Numbered from the stretch's first letter, positions 1 to 9,668 are shown. The stretch is 18,038 bases of DNA from Rostrohypoxylon terebratum (GCA_022497145.1 MU386083.1:1-18038); one strand, 5' to 3'. Program-made: numbers and translations. The notes: a model not told the origin generated them from the sequence alone.

Positions 1-657
1 TATTCAAGTTTAAAGTTTTGTTGTTGTTAAGGAATAGCCCATTTTGGAAAGTGGTCCACACCCGGTATGTGCGCGTAACGGTGGATCGACTTACTCAAGA
101 TCTCCTAGGACTCAAGATACTGCAGCACCGCTTCCACCCGTGATAACCCGAAAGCTTGAAGATCGATTCAGAGACGTCTGTGATTGGTTCGGAAAAAGAA
201 ATGGTATGTGGATTATGAGAGTCAGTAAGAGAATTCCACTCTTTCAGCAATTGGACATACCAATATGCAGTTTGATAGGGGCGACAACAAGGTTTGCGAT
301 ACACAACATATTCGGTACTAAAGTATTGCCTAAGACTTAAGTAGCTGTGTTGGAAAGATTCTAGAAAAGTTACAAAACCTGGTTCTAGGGATTTCTCGGT
401 TACGAAAGTACCCATCTTACTAATCTGGATTCGGCATAGACGATCGACAGACCCACACCCACAATAAACTTTGGAGATACCCGAAAGCTTCGGAGCGATC
501 AACGGCGAAGATGGGTACTACCGTGCGGGGGTAAATTTGTGCGACAGCGACTACTGCAAGTAGGCGTAGCTACGGGCGCAAGGCATGCGTAATGAAATTC
601 TATCGCGGAGAAGTAACTTGGCAGGATCGATCTACAGATCCATTTATATTAGACTTG
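1..657. other. 5' spacer, no supported gene
   Basis: No reading frame here starts with ATG and looks like a protein. The longest open stretch, on the minus strand at 95-502, opens at a TTG and has no recognisable domain. The segment probably holds the upstream region of the aldehyde dehydrogenase gene that starts at 769. Confidence 0.5.
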
Positions 658-665
658 TATATAAA
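658..665 (+). promoter_or_regulatory. Possible TATA box of the aldehyde dehydrogenase gene
   Basis: TATATAAA lies 104 nt upstream of the proposed ATG at 769, a reasonable distance for a fungal core promoter. The assignment rests only on sequence and spacing. Confidence 0.35.
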
Positions 666-768
666 TGTAAAGTAGGCAGTTTGGGTATTCCGAAACCTTA
701 ACACAAACATCTAACTGCCGTCGTACAATTACCGGTTTCTCAACTCCTGAAATCAATGTTGAGTCAAG

Positions 769-2698
769 ATGGGTCAACCAAGCCTGGCTATCGAAGTAAG
801 TAACCCGTGACATAGAATGTTGATGAGAAAAGAGCAAATGAAAAAAATTAACAAAAAAATAGTCAAAGCTGAAGAATCCAGAGATCTTCCGTAACCAAGC
901 CTACGTCAATGGACAATGGATCGAGGCCAAGTCAGGCAAGAGATTTGATATCATCGGTTCGTGCAGGTTTACACGTCTCAAGTCTCGCTATCCTGCTCAC
1001 ATATGAATGAACAGATCCAGGGACCAATGAAAAGTTTTCATCATGTCCGGACATGGCGGCTGAGGACGTTGACGACGCCGTGAAGGCGGCTCAAGAGGCC
1101 TTCTTGACCTACCGGACTTTCACCCCTCGAGTCCGTGCCGACCTGCTAGCTAAGTTTGACGCCCTCATCCGTGAGAATAAAGATGATCTTGCAACTATCC
1201 TCGTATACGAAACCGGCAAGCCTCTCGCTGAAGCCTACGGCGAGATCGAGTATGCGGCTTCGTTTACGCGCTGGTTCACTGGCGAGGCGGAGAGAGTGCA
1301 AGGGACAGTATTCCCTGCCGCAATGCCTGGTAGACGAATCTTCACCATAAAACAACCGTTGGGTGTCTGCGCTGCCCTGGTCCCTTGGAACTTCCCCATT
1401 GCGTGAGTCTGATTTACCTGAAAAAGCAAGATCGTAGCTAATTTTTTCATAGGATGGTTTTAAGAAAAGCAAGTGCCGCTTTCGCAGCAGGTTGCACAGT
1501 CATCGCGAAGCCGTCACCCGAGACACCGCTATCAGCACTAACCCTTGCGTATCTGGCTGAGAAAGCCGGATACCCTAAGGGTGTATTCAATGTGCTGCCA
1601 ACTAGCTTGACTAATACGCCTCCCCTTAGCGAAGCTCTCTGCAGGCACCCAACAGTCAAGAAAGTCTCATTTACAGGATCGGTGAGTCCACCTCTAGAAA
1701 TTTATAACATAGAGAAAAAAAGTTAATTGAACGCCTATCAGACGCGCGTAGGAAAAATCCTCTCCGCCCATTGTGCGGATAGCCTCAAGAAACTCACCCT
1801 CGAGTTGGGAGGAAATTGCCCCTTCGTCGTATTCGACGATGCAAACCTGACTCAAGCATGCGATGGTGAGTATTCTACATCATGGTGCCGAAATTGAACA
1901 CTGTTAAAAAAATCATTAGCATTGATGGGTCTTAAGTTCCGACACGCGGGCCAAGCCTGCATCACCGCCAACCGGGTGTACGTGCAGAAAGGAATCTACA
2001 CCAAATTCTCCGAACTCCTAGCTGAGAAGGCGCGACAAATCCGCGTCGGCCACGGAATGGACAAAAGCACCACAATGGGACCCGTCACCGTGCCCAGCGG
2101 TCTTGATAAAGTCTCTAGCCAAGTCGAGGACGCGAAGGAGAACGGGGCCACCGTGTTGACGGGAGGAAACCGCGTCAATTTGAATAACGGGTATTTCTTC
2201 GAACCGACGATCATCACGAATGCGACGCAGAAGATGAAGATCGCGTCGGAGGAAACGTTTGGCCCGCTATTGGCCCTGTTCCCGTTTGAAACAGAGGAGG
2301 AAGCTGTGAAATTGGCTAATGACACCAGCGTAAGTGACCCCCAATGTACTTCTCCATAATACAGGCAGAAGGCGTTGACGCACTGACATCACCGCGCAGA
2401 TGGGCCTGGCTTCTTATTGCTTCACGAAGAACGTCGACCGCATGTGGCGCATGTTTGAGAACCTCGAAGCAGGGATGATTGGACTGAATAGCGGTAAGTT
2501 GACTTTTGTGGCGTATTTTTGTGTCTCTGGATAGACTGACGGTGAGTGTGAAACTACATAGGAAACTCTTCCGCTGCCGAGTCGCCGTTTGGCGGGATCA
2601 AGGAGTCTGGATTCGGCAAGGAATCTGGCAAGGATGTCGCTATCAACGAGTATCTTATTACCAAGACCGGAACGTTGACTCTAGAGGGACAGTATTGA
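769..2698 (+). CDS. Succinate-semialdehyde dehydrogenase-type aldehyde dehydrogenase, 8 exons
   Basis: By family, this enzyme oxidises succinate semialdehyde to succinate with NAD(P)+, the last step of the GABA shunt (yeast UGA2 type). Exons read from frame and splice sites are 769-795, 863-956, 1015-1402, 1453-1681, 1742-1865, 1920-2329, 2400-2493 and 2562-2698. All seven introns (50-70 nt) are GT-AG and most begin GTAAGT or GTGAGT. The spliced protein is 500 aa, the usual ALDH length. Visible ALDH motifs: PWNFP (164-168, oxyanion Asn166), FTGS (243-246), ELGG (general base Glu267), GQAC with catalytic Cys301, EETFGP, and a C-terminal FGGIKESGFGKESG block followed by the SSADH-like ending EYLITKTGTLTLEGQY. 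Exon 1 (nine codons) is the least certain part: the ATG at 769 was chosen because its GTAAGT site joins exon 2 in frame. No stop or frameshift disrupts the model. Other ALDH families cannot be fully excluded, but the C-terminus favours SSADH. It is convergent with the deubiquitinase gene. Confidence 0.93.
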
Positions 2699-3450
2699 AA
2701 CTGATTTTCAGGGTTATTTGTCAAGCTGGGGGGTAAGTGAACCTGGGTCCTAGGGGGCGATTCGAATATTTAAGGGAGAAAGATAGTCGCTTGTCACAAT
2801 AGTAAGTGCGTTAGGTTACACCAAAATTTAACCAAGAACAATCCGAGTCTCTTAATGAATGGTTCCCTTCAAGACCTCACAATGACAACATCCGAGTTGA
2901 TGCTCAAATTTCTCAGGATATAATACGTGAGCTACTTTAGACGAAGAAGTGTCAACTCTTTGATCTTACTATATAGGTAATAAGATGGCGCCCAAGATAT
3001 CATGCCGATACCGAACATCTACATCTATTTTATGTACCTGTACCTGTACCTACTACCTGGCTATATATGATATATATGATAGGTAAAGAATGCAGTATAT
3101 ACCGATTTACTTCGTCCCGGCTCATGCTTTTAATCAGATGAAATTGATTGCTCTTGCTCTTAGTACACGTATTTATTTCCCTGAATGGATGATGCCCTTT
3201 TAATACTGAGCCAGAAATATGTCCATACCCTTAATGCATACATTTTCTGCGGAGTGAATGAACCTGGATTTGAAAAAAAAAGCTTCTTCCCAGAATGCCA
3301 AGTCGGGACCGGAAAATGCATGCAGCCCAACGCCGGTTGTGATGTGATATCGCCCTATGTAATTGTAGAACGAATGGAATGATCAAAGCCCCATTTTGTA
3401 TCGTTTTCGTTGCCGAAACTTTTCTTGTCCGTACGACATCGTCTCTTTCC
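2699..3450. other. Intergenic spacer between convergent genes
   Basis: This is the 3' spacer shared by the aldehyde dehydrogenase and the deubiquitinase. It contains a short hexamer repeat of the type TACCTG (about 3035-3055) followed by an AT-rich run with TATATATGA repeats (about 3061-3081). No gene is supported. Confidence 0.5.
3035..3081. repeat. Short low-complexity repeats
   Basis: Three adjacent TGTACC units are followed by CTACTACCTGG and two TATATATGA-like units. This is a small simple-sequence block in the 3' spacer. Confidence 0.55.
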
Positions 3451-3810
3451 TCAAAATGACGACTCGAAAATACCGTGTTTATATACCTGCGATTTGCTAG
3501 CGCAAGCCATGTATCTAGTGTGATCCGTCCATTCGAGACTTTCCCTTCTATTTTCATGCTCCGGGAAGCCAGCCTCGAGGTCCACGATGTCGTAATAGCC
3601 CATATACAAATCCCAGAGATGTCTAACGCTCACTTTAGCCTTACGAGCCATCTTCCTTAGCAACGATCCGAACCTTATGAAAGCTAAGAGGGCCTGTCCG
3701 GTAATGCCCTTCTCGGCTAGATGCCTGTAGTAAGGATCCTCCCGATCGTCTTCTGCCGGGTCATAGGCAGCCGCCTCCGCAATGTTCTCCAAGAGCCGAG
3801 CGATATCCCA
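3451..3810 (-). other. In-frame 119-codon extension after the deubiquitinase UAG stop
   Basis: Directly after the UAG of the deubiquitinase (3811-3813), the same frame stays open for 119 codons to a UGA at 3451-3453. The translation looks like a real protein: it begins WDIARLLENIAEAAAYD, continues with an acidic stretch and a basic helix-like stretch (LLRKMARKAKVSVRHLWDLY), and has balanced composition. It has no ATG near its beginning; the first in-frame ATG lies in the middle (MARKAK). Possible explanations are stop-codon readthrough, a recent nonsense change (CAG to TAG is a CpA to TpA transition, as in fungal RIP), a separate gene whose start is not seen, or chance. A GT-AG intron starting at the G of the stop context (GTAGTG to CCGGCAG, 62 nt) is conceivable but shifts frame and soon ends. 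I do not recognise a family. Confidence 0.5.
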
Positions 3811-5733
3811 CTACGATTCCGCCGGGCTCTCGCGGTCCAGTTCGTAGAAAAGCAGGTAGACCTCTCGTTGCATCCCCAGAACCTCGCTTGTTTTGGCTTC
3901 TTTAATCTTCTCGTCGCTAATTCTCCACCATCGGTCGTTTTGTTTTTGGCGTTTTGGCTTGGCAGCCTTTTGGGGGGGAATTGCCTTCCCATTCGCTACA
4001 GACGGTGCGACTGCCGTCTTGCTAGGGCTTCCTGGTCTACTATTTCTCGCTGAATTGGATATTCTAGACATGGTTGATCGAGCTGATGCTGCGACTGACT
4101 TAAGGCTAATAGAATCCGACTCGCGATCCTTCGTGGACGAGGTAGGGCTACGACGAAACGTCGATCGACTATTAGATGTCGACGAAGGTTGGGGAGTTGG
4201 TATGGAATCTGCAGATGGCCGAGAAAGACCATCGCTTGACTGACTAGGCGAGCTAGATGGTAGCGAAGACGTTCCTAAGTCTGGAGTGGAGGCTTCCGGG
4301 CTGGGCTCTCCCGATTTCTGTGTCGCGGCAACTCTGGGGGTCGAGGCCGGACTTGGTGATGCGGATTTGGTAAAAGCCATAGACGGCTGGAAGGCATTAG
4401 GCGTAGCAAAAGGAAGTGATACATTTTGTCGGCGGAAAGATTCGTAATGCCCACTATGGTGACTGCCCTTATGCGTAACTGTAGCGAGTAATTTGTACTT
4501 TCTGCGGTTTAGTAAGGTACCCATAAGTAATTGCTCTGGAAATGAGACTTTGGCCGAGTTCTTCTGAGATATGCTGTTATATATTGATCTCGAAAGATGG
4601 ATAGCCATGATCTTGGGGAAACTCGTAAGTCGTGTATGTTTCGCGATCCTGCAGGTAGGAGCATCACACATTGGCGGTAATTCAACATCTGGCGGAGGAT
4701 CCTCGGGGTTATTGTCGATAGCATACTGAAGCTTCGTGATTGCTTCTTGCGCACTAGCTTTAAAGCTTTCAGAATGAGAATGGGTCATCCGTAGCTCTAG
4801 AATATTTTTGGCATAAATGAGGCGACATTTCTCACACTTGTAATCGTCTACATATTCGGTCTTGAAGAAGCCATCGAGACATGAATTAAGCGATGACGAA
4901 TTTGACTGCGGCACGTTCAAGGTTAGTGTACAGAACGTACTCTCCGTCGGCTTTGTCTTGTAGTGGCACGTCTGACACTCGATTTGACTTTCGTATTTGC
5001 CCTCCATTGGAAACCCATCTTCGTCCTCGTCCTCGACCTCGGCTCCGAGTGTTCTTTCGCTTGATTCGGCGGTGGTATTCGTATCCTCACCGGTAGCTAG
5101 CTTTGCTAGACGCTCCTCGACCGCATCACCATCTATAGGCTCTGACTTATTAGCCGACACCTCAGCAGCACCCTTTCTCCTGGCTGCTTGCCGGGCTCTC
5201 TTTCCCGCATGATATTCGTCGCATAGTCGTTCAGCTACTACCTGTAAAAACTCCTGGGCATCTTGCTGTTGTCTGCTAATACGTTGTTTAAAGGCAATCT
5301 CGAGTACCCTTATGAAAGGGGCAGCAGAGATGGTCTTCTTATAAATAGGTCGTTCGTTGAGGCTGTCAAGGATATTCTTAAGACCCTGAGTGACGAGACC
5401 TGCCTGCAGACCTTGCGTCTTCCACTCGGGGGTGTTTTTATATGCAGGATGGCGCACGATTTCTTGGTAAACCCATGGTTCGTCAATGTGTCGTCGGTGA
5501 TTTTCACGAATTAAATAGATTCGGAGGTCGGTTAGGCCGGCAAGTGCTTGGAGGACGGAGTTGATGAAGCAATCGTTTGCAGGGTTCGAGAGACCTACTA
5601 CGACGCCCTTCTTGCCCTTGGGTTTGGAGTCGCCATCGAGGAAAAAGTTGGGGGCAAAAACGTAGAAGAGGGTAATTGCGGCAAGACTGGCGCCAGCGGC
5701 GTAGGTAGCAACGGTAAGCGGTTTCTCGGGCAT
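3811..5733 (-). CDS. USP-family ubiquitin carboxyl-terminal hydrolase, membrane anchored (Ubp16/USP30-like)
   Basis: A cysteine protease that removes ubiquitin from proteins. It is 640 aa in one exon. The start is the ATG at 5733; the frame is open slightly further upstream, but only from a GTG. Residues about 8-32 form one hydrophobic segment, as in yeast Ubp16 and mammalian USP30, which sit in the mitochondrial outer membrane, so a similar location is inferred. Catalytic parts seen: Cys box GLSNPANDCFINSVLQAL (47-64, nucleophile Cys55), QQQDAQEF (about 155-162), two CxxC pairs typical of the USP zinc ribbon (CQTC and CEKC), His box with GHY (His429), and a late WWRISDEK element with Asp607. 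About 170 residues rich in Ser, Thr and Pro separate His429 from that last element, probably a disordered insert. The protein ends with the usual YLLFYE-type strand before the UAG. Confidence 0.95.
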   Translation of the reverse strand: MPEKPLTVATYAAGASLAAITLFYVFAPNFFLDGDSKPKGKKGVVVGLSNPANDCFINSVLQALAGLTDLRIYLIRENHRRHIDEPWVYQEIVRHPAYKNTPEWKTQGLQAGLVTQGLKNILDSLNERPIYKKTISAAPFIRVLEIAFKQRISRQQQDAQEFLQVVAERLCDEYHAGKRARQAARRKGAAEVSANKSEPIDGDAVEERLAKLATGEDTNTTAESSERTLGAEVEDEDEDGFPMEGKYESQIECQTCHYKTKPTESTFCTLTLNVPQSNSSSLNSCLDGFFKTEYVDDYKCEKCRLIYAKNILELRMTHSHSESFKASAQEAITKLQYAIDNNPEDPPPDVELPPMCDAPTCRIAKHTRLTSFPKIMAIHLSRSIYNSISQKNSAKVSFPEQLLMGTLLNRRKYKLLATVTHKGSHHSGHYESFRRQNVSLPFATPNAFQPSMAFTKSASPSPASTPRVAATQKSGEPSPEASTPDLGTSSLPSSSPSQSSDGLSRPSADSIPTPQPSSTSNSRSTFRRSPTSSTKDRESDSISLKSVAASARSTMSRISNSARNSRPGSPSKTAVAPSVANGKAIPPQKAAKPKRQKQNDRWWRISDEKIKEAKTSEVLGMQREVYLLFYELDRESPAES

Positions 5734-5900
5734 GGTCGCGTCCCTTTCCCTCACCTATTTGTTGCCTTCGCGAGGCTCAGTTCGGTTCGGTTCGATTAGA
5801 TCTCAATCTGGCGCACTGCATATACCCTAATGCTATATACCCTTACGACCCGGTGTGATATTAACGCTGAAGGAAAGTTGCATATGCTGATATTGCGGAG

Positions 5901-5942
5901 AGGTATCAGGTAGTATCGTGAAGGTATCGTGGAGGTATCGAG
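5901..5942. repeat. Short GTATC-unit repeats
   Basis: Four GTATC units (followed by AGG, GTG, GTG and GAG) occur within about 40 nt upstream of the deubiquitinase. They may be a degenerate minisatellite or clustered binding sites. No function can be read from the sequence. Confidence 0.4.
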
Positions 5943-7313
5943 AGGTTGTAGGAATTAGGTATTAGGAACACAATTCGAATTGGGGACCATAATTGCTAGG
6001 TTGATATGGAAAAGGGGAAATGAATTATGATTAGGACATGAGTGAATATGGGGCAAAGCGTGAGAGGGAGCTTTGTTCAGCAAGAAGTTCGAGTTCCAAG
6101 ATCCAAGGTTAGAATTTAGAATTTAGAAATGAGAAATGAGAAATTGGCGGAGAGTTGAGGAAGGAAATCTTGCAAGGATGTGGGTGTGAGACTGTAAGTG
6201 GAATCATGGATGTACTATGTAGTGGTTGTTCGGTATGGAAACGGTAGGTGGTAGGCACGGTCTGGTACTTTACTTATTACCAGCAGGTGCCAGGGAATCA
6301 GGGATAGTGGGGATATAGTCGCTGTTCGGGGTTACGGTGACAGGAAAGATGCGATGGGAAGTTTGTCCCGACAGTCCGGTACGAGTGTCATTGTCTCATT
6401 TGACAAACGTCTTCAGCAAGGGCCAATATACGTTTATATATGATTGATAAGTAAATTATTATTTTACATGCCAAAACAGAGGACGAACGAAATCCAACAT
6501 CGGCAGTGTTAGTCGCAGATATTGGTGAATACGAAGTAGGTAAGGTAGAAATCAGAAACATCAGAAACGAGAAATGTACAATTAAGTGGGATACTTCCAG
6601 GTACTGCAATTCATCACTGGCTGACTGCCAGGTGGGCACTGGGCAAATAAGGTACCCGAAACCCTGAATCCATCATAACCCCTCCGTAAACCGGGGCCAG
6701 ACAAGCGGAAGTGCCGGTATTAACACTGGCTTTGGAGGGTGCCGGAGGTAAGCTTTTGCGGTATCCCTACACGAGACAAACAGAATAAAGTCAAATAGCC
6801 GCCGAATTTACGTTAGTGAGTCACTTACTTCACTGCAGAAACTCTATCGAGACAGCTGACTATACTTAGGTAATTATCCATCAAACTTAATCAAGAGATT
6901 ATTCATCATTCTTTCTATGTCAGGAAAAAAAAAGAAGAGGAGCCAGGTTCATCAAACAGCGTCACACTCTTCGAGGTTACATTGCATACACTGTAAAAAC
7001 AGAATTGTGGTGCCTGTCCAACCCTTTCCACTTGCTGTTCCACTTCTACCCTCCTATCCTCGTCCGTCCTACCATCCAATATTTTCTACCTCGCTCTCCC
7101 ACGTGTACCTGTGATAAGGCTTTACCGGTTATTGTTCGTTGCGAGATGGCAGCCTGTGATGGGTAATTGTCAATTCACTTTTATTGGTAGATCGGCGCAG
7201 TGCCATAGGTATGCCGAGCGAAGGAAACGTGGGGATTCCTCGATAATCCTTCCAGTCCTCATGCGCAACATCGAAGCGTAGGGGTACTGTACATACAGAT
7301 TACCTTAGGTATG

Positions 7314-7323
7314 TAGGTACCTA
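7314..7323. repeat. TAGGTACCTA palindrome
   Basis: A perfect 10-bp palindrome inside a longer run of AGGTA/TACCT words. The same palindrome recurs at 14447-14456, and TAGGTA-type words are scattered over the spacers, for example near 11097-11110, 11507 and 12845. Confidence 0.6.
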
Positions 7324-8016
7324 CCTAGGCACAGATTGCTCCAACAGGTTTAATTTACGCAGAATTTGATATCTCAGCACTTGTTCGCACGTAGTAAATG
7401 TCAAGTCAAGATTGAAGGATTTAAGGATTTGCTTTAGGATTATCCTAGAACGATCCTAGAGAAAGTTCAAAGTCGGGGTTCAAAGTTGGGAGTAACGTAA
7501 CCCTACTCCAACTCAACCAAGATCCAAAATCCTATCCCCTCCCTTCACCCCTTCAGGGTCTCCACGCGGGATTTATTCGCATGCGGGGATACCCCATGTA
7601 CATAGTACACAAAAACGCCTCTTCAGGTTTGATCACCAACCTCCCCCGCATTATCTACATAATAGTAGTACACACCCTGACCCGACCTTGTCTCATCCTA
7701 GACTAATTTACTGCATAAAAAACCTAACATCCACCATGCGAAGTCTCCCATAACTGTGAAAACTCACGATGGTAATTGTGGGAGTTGTTGAAAGTAGATG
7801 GAAGGAATCGACGATAGACGCGTTGATCCTAGAGCTCTGGGCGCTCCTAGGCCCTAGGGAAACATTGATACAAATCGCCAAATGAGGTGAATAGGTGAGT
7901 GTGGCTGTCAATTTCGGCATAACCTGTTCCCTTCTCCGCTTTCGAATTTCCTCCTCCGTCCTCTGACAGCAGAGGCTTCTGAATAGACACTGAAGTCTGA
8001 AGCCTCAACATGTGAG

Positions 8017-8034
8017 CCACACCGGCCACACCGG
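8017..8034. repeat. Two direct copies of CCACACCGG
   Basis: Two adjacent 9-bp units at the left edge of the GC-rich part of the hairpin tract. Confidence 0.6.
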
Positions 8035-8054
8035 CCATGCCCAAGTTCGTGGAA

Positions 8055-8072
8055 CAGCGCGCCAGCGCGCTG
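8055..8072. repeat. Hairpin with CCAG apex, 7-bp stem
   Basis: Arms CAGCGCG and CGCGCTG pair perfectly around the loop CCAG (8062-8065). Confidence 0.8.
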
Positions 8073-8083
8073 GACTGGAATGG

Positions 8084-8097
8084 CGAGGCCAGCCTCG
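8084..8097. repeat. Hairpin with CCAG apex, 5-bp stem
   Basis: Arms CGAGG and CCTCG enclose CCAG (8089-8092). The stem is short, so it is weak alone, but it has the same apex as its neighbours. Confidence 0.55.
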
Positions 8098-8109
8098 ATG
8101 TCCACCTCC

Positions 8110-8130
8110 TCAGTCTGTCCAGCAGACCGA
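8110..8130. repeat. Hairpin with TCCAG apex
   Basis: GTCTG (8113-8117) pairs with CAGAC (8123-8127) around TCCAG. The stem extends outward by three positions with one A/C mismatch. The left arm can alternatively pair over 12 bp (CAGTCTGTCCAG, 8111-8122) with 8145-8156, so two competing folds exist. Confidence 0.65.
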
Positions 8131-8165
8131 TAGCCAGGTACATCCTGGACAGACTGATAGCCAGG
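8130..8165. repeat. Direct repeat GATAGCCAGG
   Basis: GATAGCCAGG occurs at 8130-8139 and 8156-8165, the second copy running into the left arm of the foldback element. The related 10-mer GCCAGGTACA occurs at 8133-8142 and again directly after the right arm of the foldback at 8304-8313. Confidence 0.55.
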
Positions 8166-8306
8166 CAGAAGGACCTCAGAAAAAGTGCCCTATGTATTAA
8201 TAGTACCGTGATGCACTGTACATCTCCCGATTTCTGATTGGTCAACCAGAACAGTGTATAACAGTATTATTAATACATAGGGCACTTTTTCTGAGGTCCT
8301 TCTGCC
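8164..8306. mobile_element. Foldback (MITE-like) element with perfect 39-bp inverted repeats
   Basis: Positions 8164-8202 and 8268-8306 are perfect reverse complements over 39 bp, starting GGCAGAAGGACCTCAG. The spacer is 65 nt. Imperfect pairing continues inward for about 20 nt and includes CACTGT/ACAGTG, with most differences being transitions. The element encodes nothing. It is more AT-rich in its centre than the surrounding tract. The shape is that of a foldback or MITE-type non-autonomous element. A 10-bp repeat GCCAGGTACA lies on either side (8133-8142 and 8304-8313) but does not sit symmetrically, so it is not a clear target-site duplication. Alternatively it is another, larger hairpin of the same tract. 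Confidence 0.7.
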
Positions 8307-8369
8307 AGGTACACCGGCACCACCACATGGTGTTTCATCCGAATGTGGCTCCGAGGCTGCAAGCCTCCC

Positions 8370-8412
8370 CACATCCGCCGTCATGGCGCCAGCACCATAA
8401 CGGACGGATGTG
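8370..8412. repeat. Long hairpin with CCAG apex, about 19-bp arms
   Basis: Arms 8370-8388 and 8393-8412 enclose CCAG (8389-8392). Seventeen pairs are Watson-Crick. There is one bulged A (8404) and two C/A mismatches (8382/8399 and 8387/8394). Read on the minus strand, both mismatches become G-U pairs. Confidence 0.8.
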
Positions 8413-8506
8413 TGTTGGGGATCTTGCGTTAACCTTGATCTGGCGTCCTTCCAAAGTCCATATTTCCTCCACATTCCCTGTAAACAAGGGAAACAACCAC
8501 GGCCGA

Positions 8507-8547
8507 GGGCTGTAACGGAGGAATTTGATTCCTCGGCCGCACAGCCC
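8507..8547. repeat. Nested double hairpin
   Basis: The outer arms GGGCTGT and ACAGCCC (7 bp) enclose an inner hairpin with arms GAGGAAT and ATTCCTC around TTG (8518-8534). The loop is not of the CCAG type. Confidence 0.7.
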
Positions 8548-8632
8548 AACAGCACCGGCGAGTGCGCGGTGAGGACTGGTGGTACTCAATCCCATGTTAC
8601 AGGCTTGCGATTCAACGCCGCCCACTGTCGCT

Positions 8633-8650
8633 GGCGAGTCCAGACTCGCC
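8633..8650. repeat. Hairpin with CCAG apex, 7-bp stem
   Basis: GGCGAGT and ACTCGCC pair perfectly around CCAG (8640-8643). A second hairpin (GGGCAT/ATGCCC, 8651-8673) follows without a gap. Confidence 0.8.
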
Positions 8651-9183
8651 GGGCATCGAGGGGTACTATGCCCGCACTATGACAACATCAGTTAGTAATT
8701 GCTTCTTGATAAAGAGGGTCGGCTCGTTGAACGCGTGTCTCGGAAATGGCTACTTCTCAGCGAGCAGGAATGCTACTAGGAAAAGGAGAGGAAAAACACG
8801 TACTAGTACACCCTCCTTTCCAGCCAACCGCACAGCGGCGGGCTTTCAGTTGACGCGAGTCAACGCCTGCGCATACGTTAGACCATAAGCTTCGTTCAGT
8901 AAACAGATGAGGACTTACTGTCGAGTCGCCGACGCGCCGTTCCAGATGATCAAAGTACGCCCGGTGTGCTTCGCACCAAAGCAGTTTGATCCCGTGGCCG
9001 TTGGCCAACGGGCTGCAGATATCGATGATATCTAGCAGCAAACGCGCACTCCCGGCTCCTAAGGCCGTATCGTTGTTCATTATGCCCAGCCCCCACCGCC
9101 CGCGGCGAGGACTTGGGACTTCTACGGTTCCCTCTCTGGAACACCGTACGAGGAGCGCCTACTGTAAACTCCGGAATGGCTTT

Positions 9184-9196
9184 GCCGACCAGCGGC
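9184..9196. repeat. Short hairpin with ACCAG apex
   Basis: GCCG and CGGC pair around ACCAG (9188-9192). Only four pairs, so it is supported mainly by the shared apex. Confidence 0.45.
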
Positions 9197-9383
9197 GCTT
9201 GCCAAGGTGGATATAGACTGCCCATATAAGGCGCGCGGAATTGGGAAGAATGCCGCCTAGGCACATTTGACTCCAATTCGGCCCATGTCTTGGGGCTCGC
9301 GCAGGAGCGTCCTCGTCATGGAGTCACGGATACACCTGGGTGTGTGCGCGTGGGCGTGGGCCAGCCAGCCCGACGGCCTTGTT

Positions 9384-9403
9384 GCCACGAGCCAGCTCGT
9401 GGC
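9384..9403. repeat. Hairpin with CCAG apex, 8-bp stem
   Basis: GCCACGAG and CTCGTGGC pair perfectly around CCAG (9392-9395). Confidence 0.85.
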
Positions 9404-9465
9404 TCAGTGTCTCCGTCCTAGGATGGAGATCACGGACGACGCTCTTGCAATTGCGGCTGGGCTCA

Positions 9466-9505
9466 GGGTTCCAGTGAACGAGACCAGCTCGTTCACCCGG
9501 AACCC
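9466..9505. repeat. Long hairpin with ACCAG apex, 16-bp stem with one bulge
   Basis: Inner arms GTGAACGAG and CTCGTTCAC (9 bp) enclose ACCAG (9483-9487). Outer arms GGGTTCC and GGAACCC (7 bp) continue the stem after a 1-versus-2-nt internal bulge. Confidence 0.85.
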
Positions 9506-9573
9506 ACCCGTCCACAAACACAATCGCGCGACCAAGAGTCGCTCAACTCTTTTCCGCAGTGATGGGAAAGGCC

Positions 9574-9597
9574 GCTAACACTGCCAGCAGTGTCAGC
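9574..9597. repeat. Hairpin with CCAG apex, 10-bp stem with one mismatch
   Basis: GCTAACACTG and CAGTGTCAGC pair around CCAG (9584-9587) with one A/C mismatch (9577/9594). Confidence 0.8.
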
Positions 9598-9645
9598 GCC
9601 TCCCAAAACCGGTGTCCGCTGCGCGGTACCGTCGAACCCATTGGA

Positions 9646-9668
9646 CCCTGACAGACCAGCTGCCAGGG
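9646..9668. repeat. Hairpin with ACCAG apex, 9-bp stem with one mismatch
   Basis: CCCTGACAG and CTGCCAGGG pair around ACCAG (9655-9659) with one A/C mismatch (9651/9663). Confidence 0.8.

Larger units (their letters stand above)
5734..7827. other. Long AT-rich spacer upstream of the deubiquitinase, no supported gene
   Basis: About 2.1 kb without a convincing coding region. It probably contains the deubiquitinase promoter at its left end. Features seen are four closely spaced GTATC-containing units at about 5901-5942, runs of AGAAATG/GAATTTAG near 6115-6145, a loose GCCAG/CTGGC inverted repeat near 6690-6750, and a TAGGTACCTA palindrome at 7314-7323. Confidence 0.5.

Noticed and set aside
95..502. 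135-codon open frame on the minus strand near the left edge
   Set aside because: It opens at TTG rather than ATG, has no recognisable domain and lies in what looks like spacer.
3231..3557. Minus-strand frame overlapping the end of the deubiquitinase extension
   Set aside because: It lies in another frame, starts inside the extension and runs into an A/T run without protein-like character. I also saw no convincing intron joining it to the extension.
8757..9080. 107-codon ATG frame on the minus strand, part of which looks faintly protein-like
   Set aside because: I considered a retrotransposon RNase H fragment, but no catalytic pattern is present and the frame overlaps another open frame on the same strand.
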